This document shows, one piece after another, positions 8,140-15,283 of a DNA stretch of 37,906 bases. The notes under the pieces are model-generated. The model saw only the letters and a program-made list of their open reading frames with translations, did not search any database and was not told the origin of the DNA. The stretch comes from FEN-1219 sp035644475 (lineage in GTDB: Bacteria > Pseudomonadota > Gammaproteobacteria > Steroidobacterales > Rariloculaceae), in assembly GCA_035644475.1 (NCBI GenBank), contig DASQOL010000191.1:1-37906 (forward strand), read 5' to 3'. The position numbers were made by a program, and so were the translations under genes. Position 1 is the first letter of the stretch. Each line of letters starts with the position of its first letter.

Positions 8140-8154
8140 GCGGCGTCACGCCGC
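8140..8154. terminator. Short hairpin downstream of mshQ
   Basis: GCGGCGT and ACGCCGC pair perfectly around a single base, 13 bases past the mshQ stop on the minus strand. The stem is strong and GC-rich but no T run follows on the minus strand, so termination at the end of the msh operon is only a guess. The stretch 7953-8166 holds nothing else I can support. Confidence 0.35.
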
Positions 8155-8166
8155 AGCGAGCTTCGG

Positions 8167-11058
8167 TTACTGGTAGATCTCGCGCGTGTAGATCTGCCGC
8201 GACTCGCCGTTGTAGATCCCGAACGTCGCCTGGCCGACGGGACTCTCGTCGCCGGGCGCCGCACCGTTCCAGTCGAAGCGCAGCCAGGCGGGCACGGTCG
8301 CGTTCACGAGCACGCTGCCGTTGTTGCCGGCGCCCGGCGCCGCAAGCCGCAGGTTGAAGTCGCCGGCCGCGGGCGGCGCGGCGAAACGTAGCGGGGGCGG
8401 CGCGGCGGCGGCGCAGCCGATGCCGCTCGCACCTGGTGCGCCGGCGTCCCGGGCGCAGGTCTCGCCCGCGGCGAGGTTGGCAGTGTAGCCCGAGAGCGCG
8501 AGCGACACGCCGGTCGTGCACACGTCGGCCAGATTGGAGACGAAGCCCGCGCCCGCGCCCGAGTACTGCTCGGCGACGACGCGCACCGGCAAGTCGATGA
8601 GCTCGGAGCCGATCGCCGTCCCCACGCGCACGCGGCCGTAACGAATCTGCTGCCCGGTGCTGAAATCGATCCCGCTCGACGCGCCGAACGTCACCGGATT
8701 GCCGAGGGGCGCCGCGCCCGCGGCGGCCACGCCGTCGGCGTCGAGCACGTCGATCGACAATCGAACGCCCGCCGGGAACGGCGCCTGCGGCGCGCCTTTC
8801 GCGAACGCCAAGCCGGTGCCGCTCGAGAACGTCAGCGTCGCGACCCCGGGCGCGGCCGGCGCGACCACGGGATCGATCGCGGCCGTGGGCAAGCCGCTCG
8901 CGTCGAGCGCGCCGCCGGGGCTCGTGTACACGCGGTTCTGCAACGTCGAAGTCGCGAGCTTGAAGAACGCGCCCGTGTAGTTGGTCGTGGTCGTGCCGCC
9001 CACGGCGCTCGCCGTGACCGTGACTTGCGGCGGCGTGGTGTACCCGAACGGCTGGCCCGCGTACGTGAACCCGCCGGCGCCGCACGCGGTTGCGAACAGC
9101 GGCGTGTTGAGCGCGGCGACGAAGTGGCTCGGCACGAACCGGCCCACGCGCTCGCTCGGCGTGGCGACGACCACGTCGCCCGCGCCGAGATAGTTGCCGT
9201 CGCCGACGCGCGGCACGAGGCGAACGATGCCGACCTCCGGCCACGTGAAGTCGGTACCCGTGGCGACGCCGCTAGCGAACGCGCCGAAGCCGACCGTCGA
9301 CCCGACCGCCGGCACCGCGCCGCCCGCCGGCGCGTGCAGCTGCGGCACGAGTCGCGCGGTTTCGGGAATCGCCTCGCGGCCGTAGCTCGGCGTGGTCGAG
9401 CCCTCGGCGTCGCGCGCCGTCACGGTCGCGCGAAACGGCGCGCCGGCCGCGACGAACACGCCGCCGGCCGCGTCGTTCGCTTGCGGGTTCGCAGTCGTGC
9501 CGGAGCCGTTCATGATATTCGTCAACAGAAAGTCGTACGGCCGCACGACGAAGCTCGCGGTGGCGCCGCGGATGCCGGTCGGGAGCTGCGCGGCGTCGAC
9601 CAGCGTGTCGTCTTTCATCGATACGCGGATCTGGCCGACGTCTTTGTACTTCGCCGTGACGACGGCCTGGCCGTTCGCGAACACAACGTCCTGCGGGGCC
9701 GCGGCGCCCTCGCTCGCGGCCGCGCCGAGTCCGTCGATCGTGACGGCGGTCGCGCCCGTCGCCGGATTCGAGTACGTCGTCCAAAACTTGAGCCTCTTCG
9801 GGATGAGCCCCGTGTAGCTCTCGATGATCCCGCACACCGGATCGCCGGGCGTCTGGCCGAACGCGGCGAGGTGCAGCGCGAAGTCGGTCCCCGCGACTTG
9901 GTTCGCCGCGAACGACGTCGCCGCGCCCGGGGGGTCGGGCAGCGCCGTCGCGGTCACCGTGAAGCCGTTCGGCGAAAACACGAGCCGGCCCTCGGCCTCG
10001 GAGTCGTGTACGCCGGCGTTGCCCACCTGCACCACGTCCACATCCACCGACGGCGGACCGGTCGGGTAATAGAGTGAGAACACCGCCTGCGACTGGCCGA
10101 GCGGCCACGTGTAAGTCGCAACGCCGTCGTCCGCCGCGCCGTCGCTGAACGATCCCGTGCCCGCGACCAACGCCCACGTGCCGGCGCCGGTGCCCGTATC
10201 GAGCCGCACCTGCGCGCTGTAGTCCAGCTTCGGCGCGCCGGAAAGCGCCTCCACGACGTTCACCGTCACCGTCTCGGCCAAGCAGTGGATACCGAACCCG
10301 TCATGATTGATCGTGAACTGCACGCACGGATGCGTCTCCGCGACGAGCGCCTGCACCTGGGCCTGCGTGAGCGCGGTGGCGAGCACGCGGACCTCGTCGA
10401 TATCGCCGTCGAACGCGCGCGAAATGAAGTTCCAGTCGGTGCCCACGTAGAACGGCAAGTCGTTGTTCGCAAGCGTGCCCGTGTAGGTCGCGCTCGCCGC
10501 CAGCGCGCCGTCGATGTAGATCGCCTGCGCCCCGGACTTGTAGGTGATCGCCACGTGGTGCCATTCGTTCAAGTTGATCGCGACGGCCGTGGTGAGCGAG
10601 CGCGTGTTGTTCGAGGAATCGTTCCACCACCAATACACCTGGCGCGAGGTGTTGACGTGGTATTCGTAGTTCGTGTCCTTCGACGCGATCGTGTAGAGGT
10701 CCGACGGCGGCGCGCTGCGCAGGCGGATCCACGCGGCCACCGTGACCTCGGTCGACAGGTCGAGCGCCGCGTTGTCGGCAACCTCGACGTAGTCGTCGTT
10801 GCCGTCGAATGTGCCGTAACGGCAGCTGCCGGGGTCGCCCGGCACTGCCGGCGTGGCGTTGAGCGTCGTCGCGCCGCCGAACGCGCGGCCGTTCAGGCTC
10901 GTCGCGTCGTCGACCACCTCCCCCGCGTCGCCCTTCCACTGCGTCTCGTCGAAGCGGTACGTCGCGGCGAAGCCTTGCGCGGGCACGAGCGCGCAAGCTG
11001 CGGCGGCGGCACAGAGAAAATACACCAAGGGAAAATGCAACATGTCCCTGTTTTTCAT
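8167..11058 (-). CDS. mshQ: MSHA biogenesis protein MshQ, LamG-domain surface protein
   Basis: 963 residues from the ATG at 11058. A signal peptide (hydrophobic stretch after MLHFPLVYF, cleavage near GFAA) is followed by a LamG/concanavalin-like jelly roll at about residues 25-215: YVEVADNAALDLSTEVTVA and the typical NLNEWHHVAITYKSGAQAIY and IDGALAASATYTGTL. The rest is a long beta-rich, Ala/Gly/Thr-rich region with the repeating layout of the MshQ C-terminal domain, ending PVGQATFGIYNGESRQIYTR. MshQ is the last gene of msh operons and is thought to be an extracellular or pilus-associated protein; a role in binding glycans is inferred from the LamG fold. It follows mshP by 4 bases. A later ATG at 11043 is an alternative start. 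Confidence 0.88.
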   Translation of the reverse strand: MKNRDMLHFPLVYFLCAAAAACALVPAQGFAATYRFDETQWKGDAGEVVDDATSLNGRAFGGATTLNATPAVPGDPGSCRYGTFDGNDDYVEVADNAALDLSTEVTVAAWIRLRSAPPSDLYTIASKDTNYEYHVNTSRQVYWWWNDSSNNTRSLTTAVAINLNEWHHVAITYKSGAQAIYIDGALAASATYTGTLANNDLPFYVGTDWNFISRAFDGDIDEVRVLATALTQAQVQALVAETHPCVQFTINHDGFGIHCLAETVTVNVVEALSGAPKLDYSAQVRLDTGTGAGTWALVAGTGSFSDGAADDGVATYTWPLGQSQAVFSLYYPTGPPSVDVDVVQVGNAGVHDSEAEGRLVFSPNGFTVTATALPDPPGAATSFAANQVAGTDFALHLAAFGQTPGDPVCGIIESYTGLIPKRLKFWTTYSNPATGATAVTIDGLGAAASEGAAAPQDVVFANGQAVVTAKYKDVGQIRVSMKDDTLVDAAQLPTGIRGATASFVVRPYDFLLTNIMNGSGTTANPQANDAAGGVFVAAGAPFRATVTARDAEGSTTPSYGREAIPETARLVPQLHAPAGGAVPAVGSTVGFGAFASGVATGTDFTWPEVGIVRLVPRVGDGNYLGAGDVVVATPSERVGRFVPSHFVAALNTPLFATACGAGGFTYAGQPFGYTTPPQVTVTASAVGGTTTTNYTGAFFKLATSTLQNRVYTSPGGALDASGLPTAAIDPVVAPAAPGVATLTFSSGTGLAFAKGAPQAPFPAGVRLSIDVLDADGVAAAGAAPLGNPVTFGASSGIDFSTGQQIRYGRVRVGTAIGSELIDLPVRVVAEQYSGAGAGFVSNLADVCTTGVSLALSGYTANLAAGETCARDAGAPGASGIGCAAAAPPPLRFAAPPAAGDFNLRLAAPGAGNNGSVLVNATVPAWLRFDWNGAAPGDESPVGQATFGIYNGESRQIYTREIYQ

Positions 11059-11062
11059 GTCG

Positions 11063-11464
11063 CTAATTGACCTTCGTTTGCAGCTGCCGCGACACGTAGT
11101 CCGCGCTGCCGAACGCGCCCGCGGTCGCGCGCACACTGAGCACGAACACGTTGGCCGGAGGGGCCGTGCCCTCGACGTAGGTGAGCTGCGTGCAGCTCAC
11201 GGAAACGTTGAAGCCGGCGGTGCCGCCTTCGGTGAGCGCCAGCGTTGCCGGCGGGCACACGCCGTCGTTCACCGCCCGATACGCGGCCCACGCCGCGCCC
11301 GAGCGCGCCGCCTGATATGCCTGCGCGGCCCGGAGCGCGGACGTCACCGTCTGGCTCTGGAACACGGTGAGGCGCACGGCGAAGGCGCCGAGCGCGGCGA
11401 GAACGACGAGCAGGAAGATCGCCGCGACGAGCGAGAAGCCGCGCTGTCCGCGTCGCGCGCTCAT
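11063..11464 (-). CDS. mshP: MSHA minor pseudopilin MshP
   Basis: 133 residues from the ATG at 11464, which overlaps the mshO stop (ATGA). The prepilin-type leader MSARRGQRG is followed by FSLVAAIFLLVVLAALGAFAV; the usual Glu5 of class IV pilins is replaced by Ala, as is common for MshP/PilX-like minor pilins. The remaining domain contains two cysteines (CPPATLAL and SVSCTQLTY) that could form a disulfide. MshP is expected to be processed by a prepilin peptidase, which is not encoded in this window, and to join the pilus-tip complex with MshO, MshD and MshC. Confidence 0.85.
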   Translation of the reverse strand: MSARRGQRGFSLVAAIFLLVVLAALGAFAVRLTVFQSQTVTSALRAAQAYQAARSGAAWAAYRAVNDGVCPPATLALTEGGTAGFNVSVSCTQLTYVEGTAPPANVFVLSVRATAGAFGSADYVSRQLQTKVN

Positions 11465-12330
11465 GGCACGTTGTCCACGTGCACCTGCGACAGCAGCGAG
11501 ACCGTCTCGCCGGTGCCGACGGTGAACTGCAGCGTCACGAGGCCGGCGCGCGCGGCCGTCCCCGGCGTGTACGCCATCGCGCAGCCCGCGATCTCGTCGG
11601 CCATGAGGCTGCGCGTCGCGCCGTTGGCCATGAGCTCGGCGTCGCTGTCGCGATTGGACTGACTCGGGTCGATCGTATAGCCGCGGTAGCGCGTGAGCGT
11701 GCGGGCGAGCGGATTGCAGAGATAGGTCACCGGCCCCTCGACGAGGTAGACGCGGTGTGTCGGCGAGTCGTAGGCGAAGCGGAACGGAGAGCCGAGTGGG
11801 GAGCCGAGTGTCACTCGGTCGGCGCCGCCCACGCCGGCAGCGATGTTGATCTGCGTTCCGGGCGGCGTGATGACGTTCGAGAGCTCGTAGGCGTCCGCGC
11901 CCGGCACGCCCACGTTGTAGATGGCGAGGTAGTAGGCCGTGGAGCTCCACGGCTTCGCGACCTGCGTGAACGGCGCCACGGCGTCGAACGAGTCGTCCGG
12001 ATTCGCGAAGTCCAGGATCTCGGGGTCGCCGCCCGGCGGCTGCGTGCGGTAGCGCGCGCCGTCGATGGTGGCGAGCAGCTCGAGCGCCACCACTCCGCCC
12101 GAGCTCGTCGTGCGCACGCTGTTCGGCAGCGCGATCCGCACGTCGCGGGCGATACGGCGGAGCGCCGTGTCGGCCGCGTCGACGAGGCGCACACGGCGCC
12201 CCTGGTCCATGAAGCCCTGCACCGGGCCGCTGATGAACATCGACACGAAGCCGACCACGATCGACGAGAGCACGAGTGTGATCACGAGCTCGATCAGCGT
12301 GAAACCGGCGGCTCGTGCTGTCGCGCGCAT
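11461..12330 (-). CDS. mshO: MSHA minor pilin MshO
   Basis: 289 residues. Leader MRATARAAG, then FTLIELVITLVLSSIVVGFV with Glu5 present: a PilW/GspJ-like minor pilin N-terminus. The C-terminal globular domain is long, as in MshO, with IARDVRIALPNSVRT (a block shared by GspJ/PilW-like proteins), YRGYTIDPSQ and GLVTLQFTVG. It ends in a 4-base overlap with mshP and starts 2 bases after the mshD stop. It is expected to sit in the pilus-initiation or tip complex. Confidence 0.88.
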   Translation of the reverse strand: MRATARAAGFTLIELVITLVLSSIVVGFVSMFISGPVQGFMDQGRRVRLVDAADTALRRIARDVRIALPNSVRTTSSGGVVALELLATIDGARYRTQPPGGDPEILDFANPDDSFDAVAPFTQVAKPWSSTAYYLAIYNVGVPGADAYELSNVITPPGTQINIAAGVGGADRVTLGSPLGSPFRFAYDSPTHRVYLVEGPVTYLCNPLARTLTRYRGYTIDPSQSNRDSDAELMANGATRSLMADEIAGCAMAYTPGTAARAGLVTLQFTVGTGETVSLLSQVHVDNVP

Positions 12331-12332
12331 CG

Positions 12333-12845
12333 CTACAGCGTCTTGTAGGTGCTGAGTGTGAAGTTCACGCCCGGCGTGAACGTGACACGCACGCTGACGA
12401 GATCGGCGGCCGTGCTCGGCACGCCCGGGAGCGCGGTGCTCGGTGTCACGGTGACTGCGACGGTGTAGCCCGCGAGCGCGGGAATCGCGGCGCCGAACTG
12501 GTCGCGGGCACCGACGTCGACTAGGCCGTTGTAGTCGCCCACGTCGTCGTATGCGCTGCGCGCGCTCTCGCCGGTCACACCGTCGGGATCAGCGAACGGC
12601 TTGAGCGAGATCTCCTCGACGTAGGCTTCGGCGACCGACACGGCCTGCGCGAGCACCATCGCGTCCGCGCTACTCGCCGTGGTGCGCGCGAGCAGGCCGA
12701 GAATCGCGCTGGCCGCGATGGCGATGATCACGATGGAGATCACGAGCTCGATGAGCGTGACGCCGCGTTGGCGTACTCTGTCCCTGGGGTCTGACCCTAG
12801 GGACAGACGCTGCGCTCGGCGGTCGACGCGAGCCTGCGGCGCCAT
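12333..12845 (-). CDS. mshD: MSHA minor pilin MshD with an extended, repeat-encoded leader
   Basis: 170 residues from the ATG at 12845, the only reasonable start: it lies one base after the mshC stop and no ATG, GTG or TTG occurs between it and the cleavage site. The prepilin site is RQRG/VTLIELVISIVIIAIA, with Glu5 kept and Val instead of Phe at +1. The leader is 28 residues, much longer than the 8-12 of its neighbours. Its middle (QRLSLGSDPRDR) is encoded by a near-perfect 29-base palindrome of the dispersed GGGTCTGACCC family (12778-12806). The rest matches PilV/GspI-like minor pilins. Whether the long leader is still processed normally cannot be told from sequence. Confidence 0.87.
   Translation of the reverse strand: MAPQARVDRRAQRLSLGSDPRDRVRQRGVTLIELVISIVIIAIAASAILGLLARTTASSADAMVLAQAVSVAEAYVEEISLKPFADPDGVTGESARSAYDDVGDYNGLVDVGARDQFGAAIPALAGYTVAVTVTPSTALPGVPSTAADLVSVRVTFTPGVNFTLSTYKTL
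12778..12806. repeat. GGGTCTGACCC-family palindrome inside mshD
   Basis: 29 bases that are self-complementary except for three base pairs; the outer arms are CTGTCCCT and AGGGACAG, the core GGGGTCTGACCCT. It lies wholly within the leader-coding part of mshD and adds codons in a frame without stops. The outer arm is shared with the copy at 19374-19402. Confidence 0.85.
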
Positions 12846-12846
12846 G

Positions 12847-13347
12847 TCACGGCGCCTGGACGAAACCGCTGTCGGCCCTCACGGTCAGGGAATACGTCGG
12901 CGTCACGAAGGCCGCCGGGCCGACGCCGATGCTGAAGTCGGACCCGAGATTGGTGCTGCCGAGCGCGTCGAACACGAAGGTCACCGGCGACGCAGTCACG
13001 CCGAAGGGCGCGGTGCCCGACATGAGCTGGCCGTCCGCAAGCCGCACGTTGGTGCTCCAATTGGTGGAGCCCGCGACGCAGGTGCCGCCCGCGGCGTTCT
13101 GCTGGTTCGCCGCATAGCCCGACGCGCTGACGCTCATCTGCACGGCGCAGCCGCTCGCCACCGCGAGCTTCTGCGCATACTTGAGCGCCGCGGCAAGCTC
13201 CTCGTAGTAGCCGCGCTCGAGGAAGGTGCGGTCGTCGAAGAAGCGCGGCGCCGCTACGGCCGCGAGGATGCCGACGATCACGATGACGACAACGAGCTCG
13301 ATCATCGTGAAGCCGGCGGCGGAACGGGTCGATTGAAGGCGGGACAT
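12847..13347 (-). CDS. mshC: MSHA minor pilin MshC
   Basis: 166 residues. Leader MSRLQSTRSAAG, then FTMIELVVVIVIVGILAAVAAPRF: a GspH/FimT-type class IV prepilin N-terminus with Glu5. ERGYYEELAAALKYAQKLAVA follows as the alpha-1C helix, then a beta-rich domain with cysteines (ASGCAVQM, GGTCVAG) that may pair. It begins 75 bases downstream of the mshA stop, after a perfect 24-base palindrome that may reduce read-through, and ends one base before mshD. Confidence 0.87.
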   Translation of the reverse strand: MSRLQSTRSAAGFTMIELVVVIVIVGILAAVAAPRFFDDRTFLERGYYEELAAALKYAQKLAVASGCAVQMSVSASGYAANQQNAAGGTCVAGSTNWSTNVRLADGQLMSGTAPFGVTASPVTFVFDALGSTNLGSDFSIGVGPAAFVTPTYSLTVRADSGFVQAP

Positions 13348-13365
13348 CGTCGGATCTCTAAACTC

Positions 13366-13389
13366 GAGAGGCGCCCGCGGGCGCCTCTC
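13366..13389 (-). terminator. Perfect 24-base palindrome between mshA and mshC
   Basis: GAGAGGCGCCCG and its exact complement form an uninterrupted GC-rich stem. On the minus strand it is followed by GAGTTTAGAG, a poor T tract, so it probably gives partial termination or protects the upstream mRNA 3' end. This position, directly after the major pilin gene and before the minor pilins, suggests it sets a high MshA to minor-pilin ratio. Confidence 0.65.
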
Positions 13390-13422
13390 TTCAAACCAAG
13401 TCGTGCAAGCGAGTCAGCTCGA

Positions 13423-13866
13423 TCAGCAGGTGCCTGCGCCCGACACGGTGATCGTCGGCGGCAGGTTCGCGGCCGTCGGCGCCGCGTAGGTCACCGTGCA
13501 CGACGCTTTCGACGCCGTCGAGAACAGGGCCGAGGCCACGATGTGGGTGAAGCCGCTGTAGTCAGCGAGCGTGAGGTCGATCGTGCCGACGTTCGGATAG
13601 CCGAACGGCGTTGCAGCGCTCGTGCCCATCGTGATCGTTTGGCCTTCCATGAGGACGGTGGGAGGCTGGTTCTGCGCGAGCCACATCGCATGCGCGAGCG
13701 CCGCGCCCGAGCGCAGGCTGCCCGCGAGCGCGTCGCGCGCCGCTGTGCGCGCCTGTGCGTCGAGCGCCGCGAAACGCGGTATCGCAAACGCCGCGAGGAT
13801 GCCCAAGATCGTGATCACCACCACGAGCTCGATCAGGGTGAAACCGCTTTGGCGCGCCGCCTTCAT
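13423..13866 (-). CDS. mshA: MSHA major pilin MshA
   Basis: 147 residues from the ATG at 13866, chosen because GGGAG lies just upstream and the leader is then the short canonical MKAARQSG. Cleavage before FTLIELVVVITILGILAAFAIPRFAALDAQ (written here in part: FTLIELVVVITILGILAAF) leaves a type IVa/GspG-like pilin with Glu5. The C-terminal domain is short, with Cys in SKASCTVTY and a terminal Cys in SGAGTC that probably form the D-region disulfide. Its size, position before mshC and strong ribosome-binding site fit the major subunit; MshB would be the alternative name. The 184 bases upstream (13867-14050) separate it from mshG and probably carry its own promoter. Confidence 0.85.
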   Translation of the reverse strand: MKAARQSGFTLIELVVVITILGILAAFAIPRFAALDAQARTAARDALAGSLRSGAALAHAMWLAQNQPPTVLMEGQTITMGTSAATPFGYPNVGTIDLTLADYSGFTHIVASALFSTASKASCTVTYAAPTAANLPPTITVSGAGTC

Positions 13867-14050
13867 TGGTGAAATCTCCCGAGAATTTTCTGTTCGAATC
13901 CGTTCTCGAAACGCCGTTCCGGGTTTCACCGGATCCTGCGGGGAATACCTTAGTTAACCGCGTCGAAATACGCTGTGATAGGCACCACAACGGGGCGGAA
14001 CGCCGGTGTGATGCGCGTCTCAGGACGGAGAGAAACGGCCATGGGGTGCG
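13867..14050 (-). promoter_or_regulatory. Probable promoter region of mshA
   Basis: This 184-base gap is the largest inside the otherwise packed msh operon and lies directly ahead of the major pilin gene. It is less GC-rich than its surroundings near the mshA side (GGTTAACTAAGGTATTCC on the minus strand). No clear sigma-70 or sigma-54 box could be picked out with confidence. A separate promoter for the pilin part of the operon is known for MSHA in Vibrio; here it is inferred from spacing. Confidence 0.4.
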
Positions 14051-15280
14051 TCAGAGCCCGCCCTTGCCGGCCGTCGAGGCCAGGTCCCAGAGCGGCAGGA
14101 ACACGCCGAGCGCCAAGATCAGCACCATCACGCCCACCGCCACGATCAGGAGCGGCTCGAGCGCGCTGCTCAAGTTCTCGAGGTCGTGGTCCACCTCGCG
14201 CTCGTAGAAGTCGGCGACCTCGGCCAGCATCTCGCTCAACGCACCCGTCTCTTCGCCGATCGAGATCATCTGCAGCGCAAGCGGCGTGAAGAGATCGGCC
14301 GTCTGCGACGTGCGGTACAGGCTCTCGCCGCGCTCCACGCCGTCGCGGAGCGTCAGCACGCGCTCGGTCATGTAGTCGTTGCCCGCCGCGCGCGCGATCA
14401 TGCTCAAGCCCTGGATGATCGGCACGCCCGCCTCGAGCGTGAGCGCGAACGATCGCGCGATCTGCGTGAGACTCGCGCGGCGCATGACGCCGCCGATCAC
14501 CGGCACGCGGAGCTTGAGCCGGTCCCAGAGATAGCGGCCGGCCGGGTCACGGATCCACACTTGAAACGCCATCACGGCCGCGGCCGCGCCGCTGAGCACG
14601 AGATACCAGTAGGCCGAGGCGAATTGCGACACGCCGATCAGAATGCGCGTGGGCAACGGTACGTGCGGCAGCGCGGCGAAGATCGGTGCGAAGCGCGGCA
14701 GCACGAACAGCGTGATGATCGAGATCGCAATGCCGATGGCCACGACCACGGTGGCAGGGTAGCGCAGCGCCGTCTTGAGCTTGTCGCGGATGCGCTTCTC
14801 CATGCTCAGGTAGTCGTACAGCCGCAGGAACGCGGTATCGAGCGTGCCCGAGCTCTCGCCCACGCGGATCACGCTCACGTAGAACTTCGAGAACACGTCG
14901 GGAAACTTCGCGAGCGCGAACGACAGCTCGCGCCCCGCCTGCAGGCTGTCGATCACGGAGCCGAGCACGCCGCGGAGCACGACGTTCGGCGTCGACGCGG
15001 CGAGGCTCTGCATGCCGCGCAAGAGCGGCAGTCCGGCCTTGTTGATCGCGTACATCTGCCGCGAGAACAGGATCAGGTCGGCCGCCGTGGGCTTGCCGCC
15101 GCCGAGCTTGCGCCACAGCTCCGCGAGGGCGTCCTGCGACGCGGCGGCGGGGCGAATGTCGATGGGCGTGATGCCGCGCGTGAACAAGTGGCTCGCGAGC
15201 GCTTCCGGGGACTCCGCGTCGAGCGAGCCCGACACGGCCTCGCCGCGCCCGGTTCTGCCGCTGTAGCGGAACGTGGGCAT
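14051..15280 (-). CDS. mshG: MSHA inner-membrane platform protein MshG (GspF/PilC family)
   Basis: 409 residues, full length for the family. N-terminus MPTFRYSGRTGRGEAVSGSL, then two GspF domains: the first with LILFSRQMYAINKAGLPLLRG, VIRVGESSGTLDTAF and a membrane segment (TVVVAIGIAISIITLFVLPRF, shortened: TVVVAIGIAISIITLFVL); the second with IARSFALTLEAGVPIIQGL, MISIGEETGALSEML and the final membrane segment LLIVAVGVMVLILALGVFL. It would form the inner-membrane base on which the ATPase MshE acts. It starts 3 bases after the mshE stop. Confidence 0.92.
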   Translation of the reverse strand: MPTFRYSGRTGRGEAVSGSLDAESPEALASHLFTRGITPIDIRPAAASQDALAELWRKLGGGKPTAADLILFSRQMYAINKAGLPLLRGMQSLAASTPNVVLRGVLGSVIDSLQAGRELSFALAKFPDVFSKFYVSVIRVGESSGTLDTAFLRLYDYLSMEKRIRDKLKTALRYPATVVVAIGIAISIITLFVLPRFAPIFAALPHVPLPTRILIGVSQFASAYWYLVLSGAAAAVMAFQVWIRDPAGRYLWDRLKLRVPVIGGVMRRASLTQIARSFALTLEAGVPIIQGLSMIARAAGNDYMTERVLTLRDGVERGESLYRTSQTADLFTPLALQMISIGEETGALSEMLAEVADFYEREVDHDLENLSSALEPLLIVAVGVMVLILALGVFLPLWDLASTAGKGGL

Positions 15281-15283
15281 CGG

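Noticed and set aside
9025..10077. Long open frame of about 350 codons on the plus strand within mshQ
   Set aside because: Arg/Ala-rich antisense shadow produced by the GC-rich codon use of mshQ; no family sequence.
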